Assembly (NCBI GenBank): GCA_011523315.1
Contig: WTHE01000577.1
Span: 1 to 6,045, forward strand
DNA from: Candidatus Binatota bacterium
GTDB lineage: Bacteria; Desulfobacterota; Binatia; Bin18
Reading direction: 5' to 3'
DNA length: 6,045 nt
Shown: positions 1 through 6,015 of the stretch, piece by piece
Position numbering within the stretch: position 1 is the stretch's first letter
Layout of the letters: each line of letters starts with the position of its first letter
Program-made: the position numbers and the translations under genes
Notes under the pieces: generated by a model
The model's database searches: none
What the model was told of the DNA's origin: nothing
Seen by the model: only the letters and a program-made list of their open reading frames with translations

Positions 1-1150
1 TCGGCCCGCTTGCAAAGCCCGCCCGACGTATCGAAATTCCCTGAAACTGCTCTAGGTCTGCCAGCCGGGAGATGTCCAACTTGTGGCAGATTTGCCCCAG
101 GCGCCGATGGACAGAGGCTTCCGTGCCCTCCGTCGCTGCGGCAATCTCGCGCACCGTCCGGCCTTCCGCCAGCCAGACCGCGACTTGGCTCTCCCCCTGT
201 GCGAGGCCCAGGCTCGCGGCCACCGGGACGGGGTCAATGCGGGATTGACGCCCCAGCTCGGTAATCAGCACCAGGACGGCGATGTGGCCAGCCCCGAAGT
301 CCGACTGGCCGGCACCTACGGGCTTGACGTGCACGATGAACGAAGGCAACGCGGAGGTACGACGGAGCAGCATTGCCCCACTCACGGCGGCTGTGGCAGA
401 CGGGAGCGCCCCGGCCACCAACCGCTCAAGCCGGACATGGTCGGCCGGGACACGGGCGCGAAGAAACCCGCCCTGGTCTGACACCGCATCGCCATGTCGC
501 AGCGTGGCGCGCGCCCGGTCATTCGCCGCCACGATTCGCCCCCGGCGGTCCAGGTGGATGACACCAATCCGGGGGGTGTCGAGCAGGTCGGTCAGCGTGG
601 TGCTCAGGGCTTCAGCGCCGGCCAGCGCCTGCCGGACGCGGACATACTGCCGGATATGGGGTAGCAGCCCTTTGACCAGCGCGAGCTGCGGAGACCCCCA
701 GCCACTCGGAGAGACGGGGTCAGCGATGGCCCAGATGACAGACAAGCCATCCGGCCCGTCCAGGCGCACGTGCAAGCCATGCTGGGCGCTGGCCCGGACC
801 AATGACTCGTTGTAGGTGGGCGAGGTCTTCAACTCCTCGGCCGTGTACAGCACGGTGGTGTGCACCAGCCGGCTGTCGGGCAGTTCCTGCAAGCGCGGTA
901 TGCTTTCGTCTGTGGGGTAGTAGCTGTCGAGGTACTCGCGCTCCAGGTCTTCGCGGCGCTGGCCCCGATAGTACAGCCCGATGAAGAGAGACCGGACATC
1001 GTCCTTCGGGCCTTCGCTGACGAGGATGGCATTGCCTTTTGCGCCACACGCCTCATCAATCAAAGCCGAGGTGGCTGGCCACTGGGTCTCGTCGAGCATG
1101 GCGTCGGACAACGACGCCATGATGCGCTCGAAAGCATCCTGGTCGCTCAT
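1..1150 (-). CDS. LuxR-family transcriptional regulator with PAS-like sensor half (3' end cut by window edge)
   Basis: A single uninterrupted reading frame runs from ATG at 1150 to the window edge, 383 codons without a stop. The start is supported by AAGGAAG at 1158-1164, seven bases upstream. Residues 1-190 form an N-terminal domain beginning FERIMASLSDAMLDETQWPA, the layout seen in a family of LuxR-type regulators with a large N-terminal sensor region. A PAS-like stretch (IGVIHLDRRGRIVAANDRAR) lies near 195-215. The C-terminal helix-turn-helix spans about 313-370: GESQVAVWLAEGRTVREIAA, then the recognition-helix region EASVHRRLGQICHKLDISR, matching the LuxR/GerE pattern of E..V...LaeG....eIA followed by V...L..I..KL. 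The usual acidic phospho-receiver domain is absent, so it probably senses a ligand or redox signal rather than a phosphorelay. The true stop should lie just beyond base 1, because the helix-turn-helix is already complete. It lies downstream of the four-gene operon on the same strand and may regulate it. Family assignment is strong; target and ligand are unknown. Confidence 0.87.
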   Translation of the reverse strand, partial: MSDQDAFERIMASLSDAMLDETQWPATSALIDEACGAKGNAILVSEGPKDDVRSLFIGLYYRGQRREDLEREYLDSYYPTDESIPRLQELPDSRLVHTTVLYTAEELKTSPTYNESLVRASAQHGLHVRLDGPDGLSVIWAIADPVSPSGWGSPQLALVKGLLPHIRQYVRVRQALAGAEALSTTLTDLLDTPRIGVIHLDRRGRIVAANDRARATLRHGDAVSDQGGFLRARVPADHVRLERLVAGALPSATAAVSGAMLLRRTSALPSFIVHVKPVGAGQSDFGAGHIAVLVLITELGRQSRIDPVPVAASLGLAQGESQVAVWLAEGRTVREIAAATEGTEASVHRRLGQICHKLDISRLADLEQFQGISIRRAGFASGP

Positions 1151-1384
1151 ACCGATTCTTCCTTACTCCGCTCGATTCATTATTCATGACCGGGATAAGG
1201 ACTACGCACGGAGACAGAGTTCAAGGGCTCTGGAAAATTATTCGTCCATTCTGATTGTATGTATTTAATCTACAGGCAAGGTCATCAGCGTGTCAACCAG
1301 AGCGGCACCGGACACACCAGGCGCGGCAGACACCTGTTGGCACCACGCGCCCCGGACACGGCTGAGTTGGGCGTGGCCGGTCCG
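1151..1384. other. intergenic spacer with probable promoter of the LuxR-type gene
   Basis: This 234-base stretch separates the stop of the membrane-protein gene from the start of the LuxR-type gene, both on the minus strand. The part at about 1231-1270 is clearly AT-richer than the surrounding coding DNA and is the likely promoter. On the minus strand it contains a TACAAT -10-like hexamer (1254-1259), but I find no convincing -35 at 16-18 bases: TTGCCT at 1274-1279 is only 14 bases away. The leader also holds a tandem ATTCAT (1175-1180 and 1182-1187 on the plus strand). No strong intrinsic terminator for the upstream operon is visible, so read-through into the regulator is possible. I see no convincing small gene here on either strand. 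Confidence 0.4.
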
Positions 1385-1804
1385 CTATCCGGGCCGGTGC
1401 CGGAACAGCGGGCGGGCGCGCCACAGCAACACACCCAGGCCCGAGATCGCCACCGCTTGCAGCAGCCCAATCGGCCAGCCGTTGCCCCGCTCGCTCCACT
1501 CGCTCCACACCAGGTGGGCCAGCGCCACCTGAAACACGTACACCGCAGCCCAGGGCCACATCCAGGCCGCCATCTTCCAAAATCCCCAGGCGCCGGCCAT
1601 AAACAGCGCCGCGTGCAGCCCGCCGGTCGCCTTGGCCGCCCAGCCGTACAGTTCAATGCCCAGCACGACCTCAACGTCCTCGGCCAGGGGACGCAGCGCG
1701 ACCTCTATGGGCACGCCAATAGCCAGCACCACGCACCAGGCAAACACCAGGTTCATCCACCACGGACGGCGGGACAGCTCACGCTGCCATGTCGTGCTTG
1801 CCAT
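1385..1804 (-). CDS. small Trp-rich integral membrane protein of unknown function, four predicted helices
   Basis: The product is 139 residues and I do not recognise the family. Hydrophobic segments lie at about 17-37, 62-80, 81-100 and 110-128, consistent with four transmembrane helices. The basic N-terminus (RELSRRPWW) and basic C-terminus (RARPLFRHRPG) suggest both ends are cytoplasmic by the positive-inside rule. Trp is strikingly abundant: 14 of 139 residues, including WKMAAWMWPW at 76-85. The segment around 41-60 (AEDVEVVLGIELYGWAAKAT) is amphipathic and probably extramembrane. The gene starts 4 bases after the stop of the mandelate-racemase-like gene, with a GAGG inside that gene's last codons as the likely ribosome binding site, so it is the last gene of the operon. 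A role in substrate or product handling would fit the position but nothing in the sequence shows it. Reality of the gene is likely, given the tight spacing and coherent topology. Confidence 0.72.
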   Translation of the reverse strand: MASTTWQRELSRRPWWMNLVFAWCVVLAIGVPIEVALRPLAEDVEVVLGIELYGWAAKATGGLHAALFMAGAWGFWKMAAWMWPWAAVYVFQVALAHLVWSEWSERGNGWPIGLLQAVAISGLGVLLWRARPLFRHRPG

Positions 1805-1808
1805 CGCC

Positions 1809-2903
1809 TTAGCGCCTCAGATACTGCTCAACAGCTCGCTCATTCCAGCTCAGACCGTTACCCGGAGTCGTGGGTATCACCGCCTGGCCGTCCTGGATAC
1901 GCAGCGGCTGGTCCAGGATGGCGTTGGCCCAGTCCATGTATTCGAGCCAGTGGGCCGTCGGGGTGACCGCCAGCAGATGGGCGCTCAGCTCGGGGTACAA
2001 ATGGCTGGAGATCGGCAGGCCGACCGGCTCGGCCAGCGCAATTGCCCGCAGCCAGCCGGTGACACCGCCAATCTTGATCACATCCGACATGAAAAAATCA
2101 CACGCCCCGGCCGCCAATGCCTTGGCCATGTCATGCGGCCCCCAGCAGTTCTCGCCAATCTGGATCGGCGTGCGGGCCGTGGTCCGAATCTGGGCGTGAC
2201 CCGCATAGTCCTCGGCCCGGGTCGGTTCCTCGATCCAGTACAGCCCCTCGGCGTCCAGCCGCTGCGCCCGCTGCTGGGCTTCGGGCACGGACAGCGACTG
2301 GTTGTAGTCGGACATGATCAGCACCTCGTCTCCAACCGCCTGCCGCACAGCCCGGACGGCGGCCACATCAGCCGCACTGTCCGGGTAGCCCAGACGGACC
2401 TTGACCGCGCCAAAGCCGGACGCAACCAAGTCCCGGGCTTCGGCCAGCAGGTGCTCGGTAGTGCTGATGCCCAGGCCACAGCTGTTATAGGCCGGTATCG
2501 GCCGCTCCTGCCCGCCCAGCAGGCGCACCAGCGGCAGCTCGGCGGCCTTGGCCAGGATGTCCCAGGCGGCAACATCAACCCCGGCCATGGCCATGCCGAC
2601 CAGGCCCTGGGTGCCGAGCAGCCGAAAGCGCCCCTGGAGCTGTTCGGCCAGGGTCAGGGGCGAGACGGGCTGGTTGAGAATCAGTTTTTCAAGCTCGTTG
2701 AGCAGGGCGACCAGGGGCTTCAGGGTGACCGGGGTATAGCCAAAAATATAGCTGCGCCCGGTAATGCCCTGGTGGGTTTCCAGGTCAAGCAGGACGAGCG
2801 GGGCAATGCTGACCTGCCCGCCGCCGGTCAGCAGCGGACGCGGCATCGGCACCTCGACCGCCCGAGCCCGCAGGCTGCGAATCGTACACGTGTCAGCCGT
2901 CAT
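1809..2903 (-). CDS. mandelate racemase/muconate lactonizing enzyme family protein (enolase superfamily), mandelate-racemase-like
   Basis: The 364-residue product can be laid beside my recollection of Pseudomonas putida mandelate racemase (359 residues) with almost no gaps: an offset of two residues before about 143 and four after. Equivalents are conserved for Ser139 (S141), the first Lys of KxK (K168), metal ligands Asp195, Glu221 and Glu247 (D199, E225, E251), the Asp270-His297 dyad (D274, H301) and Glu317 (E321). DYNQSL, WIEEPT, KIGGVTGW, SSHL and TPTAHWLE are all present. The one catalytic change is R170 in place of Lys166, the S-specific base. Family members abstract the proton alpha to a carboxylate using Mg2+. 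Here that could mean racemisation or His-Asp driven dehydration of a 2-hydroxy acid. The start at 2903 is chosen because it overlaps the upstream stop as TAATG behind a strong Shine-Dalgarno sequence. An in-frame start at 3134 would add 77 residues of the neighbour's shadow. The family is certain; the substrate is not. Confidence 0.94.
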   Translation of the reverse strand: MTADTCTIRSLRARAVEVPMPRPLLTGGGQVSIAPLVLLDLETHQGITGRSYIFGYTPVTLKPLVALLNELEKLILNQPVSPLTLAEQLQGRFRLLGTQGLVGMAMAGVDVAAWDILAKAAELPLVRLLGGQERPIPAYNSCGLGISTTEHLLAEARDLVASGFGAVKVRLGYPDSAADVAAVRAVRQAVGDEVLIMSDYNQSLSVPEAQQRAQRLDAEGLYWIEEPTRAEDYAGHAQIRTTARTPIQIGENCWGPHDMAKALAAGACDFFMSDVIKIGGVTGWLRAIALAEPVGLPISSHLYPELSAHLLAVTPTAHWLEYMDWANAILDQPLRIQDGQAVIPTTPGNGLSWNERAVEQYLRR

Positions 2904-3307
2904 TACTCCTCCTCCACCGGCCGGGTGATCCACTTCGGATTGCTGATGACGAGCTTGTCGTGCGTCGTCTGCCGCAGGTGGGCCAGCACCTGCTCGCGGT
3001 ACGGCCCGCCGTCGGCCTCGCCGTTGCGGATGCGGGCGCACAGCTCGGCGGTCCGCTGCCAGATCGCGTCTTGCAGCGCCGTCTGCCGGGCCGGGCGCTC
3101 GGCGGTCGCCAGCAGCCCGTCCAGGCGCTGCCACTCGGCGGCCGCCTGGTCTTCGGCGTGTTCCAGCTCGCGCATGACGATGCGCAGCACATTGGCCGCC
3201 ACCCGGCCGTAAAACTGGCGCGAGCCGGACAGATTCGGCACCACCTCCTGGTCGAGCAGACGGGTGACCGCGCTCAGCAGTTCGGGGACAGTTGGACGAT
3301 CTTGCAT
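2903..3307 (-). CDS. DUF6285-type small protein, probable partner of the adjacent phosphotransferase
   Basis: The product is 134 residues, soluble and mostly helical by composition. It begins MQDRPTVPELLSAVTRLLDQ and continues with RQFYGRVAANVLRIVMRELE at about 30-49 and AHLRQTTHDKLVISNPKW near the C-terminus. This pattern is the one I associate with DUF6285 proteins, which are typically encoded directly after an ACAD10/LvaA-like phosphotransferase. Its ATG shares one base with the phosphotransferase stop (TAATG) and is preceded by GGAGGA at 3311-3316, so translation is probably coupled. In the P. putida levulinate pathway the kinase LvaA works with a small protein, LvaB. A comparable accessory role here is an inference from gene order and size. 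It ends in VEEE, encoded by the next gene's ribosome binding site. There is no visible catalytic motif, signal peptide or membrane segment. Confidence 0.88.
   Translation of the reverse strand: MQDRPTVPELLSAVTRLLDQEVVPNLSGSRQFYGRVAANVLRIVMRELEHAEDQAAAEWQRLDGLLATAERPARQTALQDAIWQRTAELCARIRNGEADGGPYREQVLAHLRQTTHDKLVISNPKWITRPVEEE
2906..2915 (-). promoter_or_regulatory. ribosome binding site fixing the start of the mandelate-racemase-like gene
   Basis: Read on the minus strand this is GGAGGAGGAG, ending two bases before the ATG at 2903, so the first GGAGG sits seven bases upstream. It also encodes the C-terminal Glu run of the DUF6285-type protein, so the end of one gene doubles as the translation signal of the next. 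It decides between the start at 2903 and the far upstream in-frame ATG. Confidence 0.75.
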
Positions 3308-4365
3308 TAGTCCTCCATCAGGTGCAGCAGCTCCCACTCGGTCTCGGCCGTCCGCCGCCCGATGGCCGCCAGCTCGACGCTGGGATTGAGGCCGTCCAGA
3401 TACGGCTGGGTCATGTTCAGGCAGATCACACCCCAGCGCAGGTTGCCAAAAATCTCCCAGAATTTGAGGCGTTGCTGGTCGAGCGGCCAGCCGCCGGCCT
3501 GTGCATAGGCGCGCTGGAATACCCGCCGCGTTCCGACCCCGCCGACCGGCAGATGATCGTTGCCAAAACGCCACGAACGCACGCAGATCCAGCCCAGATC
3601 CTCCATCGGGTCGCCGATATGGGCCAGCTCCCAGTCCAGGACCGAGCGGACGCCTTCCGGACCGAACATGATGTTGCCCATCCGGTAATCGCCGTGGACA
3701 AAGACCCGCTCGATCTCCTGGGGCAGATGCTGGCGCAGCCAGCGAAACGCCAGCTCAAAAACCGGGTGGGGTTCGCGGGCCATGGTCTCGTACTTCTCTT
3801 CGTAGCGGGCGATCTCTTCTTCGGCAGCAGTATTCGTTCCCTGCGGGGCGGGCAGGTCGCCCAGGCCGTGCTTGTCCACCGGAACCCGGTGAATGCGGGC
3901 CAGGATCGTGCCCAGTTCGGCCGCCACAACCTGGCGAGCCTGGGCGTACTGGGCGTCGCGGAACAAACGCCGCGGCAGGGTTTCGCCCTCAATACGCTCC
4001 ATGATGAAAAACGGCATGCCTAGGCTGTCATCGCCCACAAAATACGGCGTGGGCGCCAAGACCCCCTCGGCGTGGGCGGCGGCAATGACCCGATATTCCA
4101 GGCTGCGGTCCATGAAACCCTGCGGCCCCTCCTGGGGGTCGCCGCGAATGATCAGCGGCAGCGTCTCGGTCTGTCCGTCAGCCTTTTCAAACTCGACGTC
4201 AAACGACCAGGTCTGGCGTGACGCCCCGCCAGTCAGCAGCCGCAGGTCTGTGACCTCAAGCTTGGCGACCGCCTGGTGCTGTTGCTGGGGAAAGGCGCGG
4301 AGCAGAAAATCGGTCAGGACCGGGGCCAGTTCCTGGGAGGTCGGATAGGTGGTGCCACGACTCAT
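3307..4365 (-). CDS. phosphotransferase family protein (APH/ACAD10-LvaA-like kinase)
   Basis: The 352-residue product has a protein-kinase-like small-molecule kinase fold. A nucleotide-binding region (LLTGGASRQTWSFDV, about 43-57) is followed by LIIRGDP at 71-77, then the hinge-like FFIMERIEGET (119-129). The Brenner catalytic motif is HGDYRMGN at 224-231, with D226 as probable catalytic base and N231, and the metal-binding Asp is D244 in VLDWELAHIGDP. The C-terminal helical lobe contains WEIFGNLRWGV. These features fit the ACAD10/11 N-terminal kinase and LvaA group, which phosphorylates hydroxyacyl-CoA substrates, better than true aminoglycoside kinases. I chose ATG at 4365 because GAGG lies nine bases upstream. 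A GTG at 4416 would add 17 residues with no ribosome binding site and an unrelated N-terminus. It is the first gene of the leftward operon, overlaps the next gene by one base and diverges from the flavin monooxygenase. The substrate is not readable from the sequence; antibiotic resistance is unlikely. Confidence 0.93.
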   Translation of the reverse strand: MSRGTTYPTSQELAPVLTDFLLRAFPQQQHQAVAKLEVTDLRLLTGGASRQTWSFDVEFEKADGQTETLPLIIRGDPQEGPQGFMDRSLEYRVIAAAHAEGVLAPTPYFVGDDSLGMPFFIMERIEGETLPRRLFRDAQYAQARQVVAAELGTILARIHRVPVDKHGLGDLPAPQGTNTAAEEEIARYEEKYETMAREPHPVFELAFRWLRQHLPQEIERVFVHGDYRMGNIMFGPEGVRSVLDWELAHIGDPMEDLGWICVRSWRFGNDHLPVGGVGTRRVFQRAYAQAGGWPLDQQRLKFWEIFGNLRWGVICLNMTQPYLDGLNPSVELAAIGRRTAETEWELLHLMED

Positions 4366-4442
4366 TACACACGCCTCATGTTCGTTTTTCGGCCCCATCC
4401 ATCTCGTCGGGTTCACCGGGCCGGTTGTGTTGCCAGCCTCTT

Positions 4443-4470
4443 CCTAAATCGGACACCCGTGTGCCGTCAA
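4443..4470 (-). promoter_or_regulatory. candidate sigma-70-like promoter for the leftward operon
   Basis: On the minus strand TTGACG (4465-4470) matches the -35 consensus at five of six bases, followed after 16 bases by TTTAGG (4443-4448), a weak -10. The spacer contains the small dyad ACAC-GG-GTGT, which could be an operator but is short enough to be chance. Transcription would begin roughly 70 bases before the phosphotransferase ATG. The weak -10 keeps this tentative. Confidence 0.3.
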
Positions 4471-4534
4471 GGTGGCCTCTCCCAATTCAAGACCGAATCT
4501 GCTATCAGGGGAGGCGCAATCCCACTATCCGGAA

Positions 4535-4540
4535 AAGGAG
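4535..4540 (+). promoter_or_regulatory. ribosome binding site of the flavin monooxygenase gene
   Basis: AAGGAG lies eight bases before ATG at 4549. It decides the start: the reading frame is open further upstream to 4276, but that extension overlaps the 5' end of the divergent phosphotransferase gene and has no family-like sequence. Confidence 0.8.
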
Positions 4541-4548
4541 CGGCGTGT

Positions 4549-5886
4549 ATGAACTTTGGGTATTTTACTGAGCGGCCGTATCGCTGGGTTGACGAAGACG
4601 AGGTGCTCAACCACGAGGGCTTCTTCGCCCTCCCGAATGAGCGTTTCGACCGGGACAAAGCGGCGGATGACTACAACTACTTTCTCGACGAATACTGTTA
4701 CGCCGAAGAGATGGGCTTTGATTCGCTGATGCTCAACGAGCACCACGGCAACCCGTTCTGCATGGGCAGCGTGATGAACGTCGAGGCGTCCATCCTGGCC
4801 CGCATCACCAACAAGGTCAAAATCGTCCTCATCGGCAACCCCCTGCCGGTCATCAAGCATCCGCTGCGCATGGCCGAGGAACTGGCCGAGATCGACCTCA
4901 TCTCGCGCGGCCGGCTGGTGACCGGCTGGGTGCGGGGCGCCGGCAGCGAGCAGTTCTTCAACAACGCCAACCCGACCTATAACCGCGAGATGTTCAACGA
5001 AGCCCACGACTTCATCATTCAGGCCTGGACCAAGCCCGGCCCGTGGCGCTACGAGGGCAAACATTTTCACTATCGCCACGTCAACCCGTGGGCCCTGCCC
5101 TACCAGAAGCCCCACCCCCAGATGTGGATTCCCGGCGTGCTGAGCCCCGAGACCGTCAGGTGGGCGGCCGAGCACAACTATCCGTATCTGGCCCTGGTGA
5201 CCGCGCTCAGCCCGACCTGTGATCTGCTGGACTTTTATGCCGACATCGCGGCCGAGAACGGCTATCAGGCCGGCCCGGAGAACTTCGGCTATCTGATCGG
5301 GGTGTTCTGCGCCGAGACCGATGAAAAGGCTCAGGAGCTGGGCAAGGGGTTTCTGTTCGGCGGCGGAGCCAGCGCGTTTTCGCGTCCTGAACACACCCTG
5401 CCGCCGGGCTACAACTCCAAGAACGCCATCCGGCTGCTGGCCAAGCGGCCCAGCGGCGGCTGGGTCGGGGTGGATTCCGACCGGCTCAAAGAGTCCCAGC
5501 AGGGCAGGCGTGGCCGGACCAAGGACCTCAACGAGGTGCGCCAGAAACTGCTCAAATCCTACCAGCGGGCTCAGGACGACTACCTGATGATCATCGGCTC
5601 GCCCAAGACGGTGATCGAGAAGGTCAAGACGATGATGCGCGTGCTGCGGCCAGGCGCGTTCTCGTGCTTTAACGTCCAGGGGCCGGTCAGCAACGAAGAC
5701 CGGCTGACCAGCGTCCGGCTGCTGGCCCAGGAGGTCAAGCCGGCCCTCAAGGAGTACGCCAAGGAAATCGGTCTGGTCGATCCGTTTGTCCGCCGGCCGG
5801 GCTCGGTCAAGCTCAACCCGGGCACCAAGCGCCTGCCGGTCGTGGACCGCACGCCGCTGAAAGACCTCAACATGCTGCCGAACTAG
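4549..5886 (+). CDS. LLM-class flavin-dependent oxidoreductase (bacterial luciferase-like monooxygenase)
   Basis: The 445-residue product starts MNFGYFTERPYRW, the usual first beta strand of the luciferase-like TIM barrel. Other hallmarks are EEMGFDSLMLNEHH (53-66), the VKIVLIGNPLPVIKHPLRMAEELAEIDLIS region (90-119), SRGRLVTGWVRG (119-130), PHPQMWIPG (188-196) and the late strand/helix IIGSPKTVIEKV (358-369). Members use reduced FMN or F420 supplied by a separate reductase to oxygenate or dehydrogenate organic substrates. No reductase is encoded in the window, so the cofactor source must be elsewhere. At 445 residues it is longer than the common 300-350: a segment at about 281-355, rich in Gly, Arg and Lys (GGGASAFSRPEHTLPPGYN to YQRAQDD), looks like an insertion before the last barrel units, and a tail follows about 410. 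It is divergently transcribed from the kinase/enolase operon, suggesting the same pathway or regulator. Family assignment is very secure; the substrate is unknown. Confidence 0.95.
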   Translation: MNFGYFTERPYRWVDEDEVLNHEGFFALPNERFDRDKAADDYNYFLDEYCYAEEMGFDSLMLNEHHGNPFCMGSVMNVEASILARITNKVKIVLIGNPLPVIKHPLRMAEELAEIDLISRGRLVTGWVRGAGSEQFFNNANPTYNREMFNEAHDFIIQAWTKPGPWRYEGKHFHYRHVNPWALPYQKPHPQMWIPGVLSPETVRWAAEHNYPYLALVTALSPTCDLLDFYADIAAENGYQAGPENFGYLIGVFCAETDEKAQELGKGFLFGGGASAFSRPEHTLPPGYNSKNAIRLLAKRPSGGWVGVDSDRLKESQQGRRGRTKDLNEVRQKLLKSYQRAQDDYLMIIGSPKTVIEKVKTMMRVLRPGAFSCFNVQGPVSNEDRLTSVRLLAQEVKPALKEYAKEIGLVDPFVRRPGSVKLNPGTKRLPVVDRTPLKDLNMLPN

Positions 5887-5894
5887 CCGGCCGA

Positions 5895-5933
5895 CACGGT
5901 GGTTCATCGCAACAGACGGGATGAACCACCGTG
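5895..5933 (+). terminator. perfect 14-bp inverted repeat after the monooxygenase gene; possible terminator
   Basis: CACGGTGGTTCATC (5895-5908) and its exact complement GATGAACCACCGTG (5920-5933) would form a 14-bp stem with an 11-base loop, starting 9 bases after the stop codon. The position suits transcription termination or mRNA 3'-end protection. However, no T-run follows: the next bases are GGGGG and then a weak GGGG/CCCC hairpin at 5935-5948. It is therefore not a classical intrinsic terminator and could instead be an mRNA stabiliser, a dispersed repeat or a protein-binding dyad for the next gene. Confidence 0.5.
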
Positions 5934-6015
5934 GGGGGCATCCGCCCCTCGGCCTGTCGCCGCCTTTTCGGTTCCGCCCCTGCCCCGCTTCCCCCGCCAC
6001 GATCAGGAGACCCGT

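Larger units (their letters stand above)
4366..4548. promoter_or_regulatory. divergent intergenic regulatory region between the operon and the flavin monooxygenase gene
   Basis: These 183 bases must hold the promoters for the leftward operon and probably for the rightward monooxygenase gene. No stable stem-loop or riboswitch-like structure is evident. The part beyond about 4440 is less GC-rich than the flanking genes. For the rightward gene I could not find a -35/-10 pair better than chance. A shared regulator binding site would be expected here, but no long inverted repeat is visible. Confidence 0.5.

Noticed and set aside
1175..1187. Tandem ATTCAT in the leader of the regulator gene
   Set aside because: Two six-base copies are too short to call an operator without further copies or conservation.
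2904..3134. N-terminal extension of the mandelate-racemase-like protein
   Set aside because: The added 77 residues are Arg/Ala/Pro-rich shadow of the DUF6285-type gene. The family N-terminus and a strong ribosome binding site fit the start at 2903.
1632..3212. 526-codon plus-strand open frame across the membrane-protein, mandelate-racemase-like and DUF6285-type genes
   Set aside because: It spans three well-supported minus-strand genes including their junctions, and its translation has no coherent domain. It is a GC-bias shadow.
3292..4023. 243-codon plus-strand open frame opposite the phosphotransferase
   Set aside because: Antisense to a kinase gene with intact catalytic motifs; no Shine-Dalgarno sequence and no recognisable sequence features.
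3307..4365. Aminoglycoside resistance gene
   Set aside because: The Brenner motif is shared by the whole fold, but LIIRGDP, LDWELAHIGDP and the DUF6285-type partner point to the ACAD10/LvaA-like metabolic kinases.
4366..4416. GTG start adding 17 residues to the phosphotransferase
   Set aside because: There is no ribosome binding site before the GTG, whereas GAGG precedes the ATG at 4365 at good spacing.
4276..4548. Upstream in-frame extension of the monooxygenase gene
   Set aside because: It would overlap the divergent kinase gene, and AAGGAG eight bases before 4549 together with the typical family start MNFGYF settles the start.
4525..6000. 491-codon open frame antisense to the monooxygenase gene
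   Set aside because: It mirrors the codon bias of the plus-strand gene, has a low-complexity Gly/Val/Leu/Arg composition, no family-like motifs and no ribosome binding site. The opposite strand carries an unmistakable luciferase-like protein.
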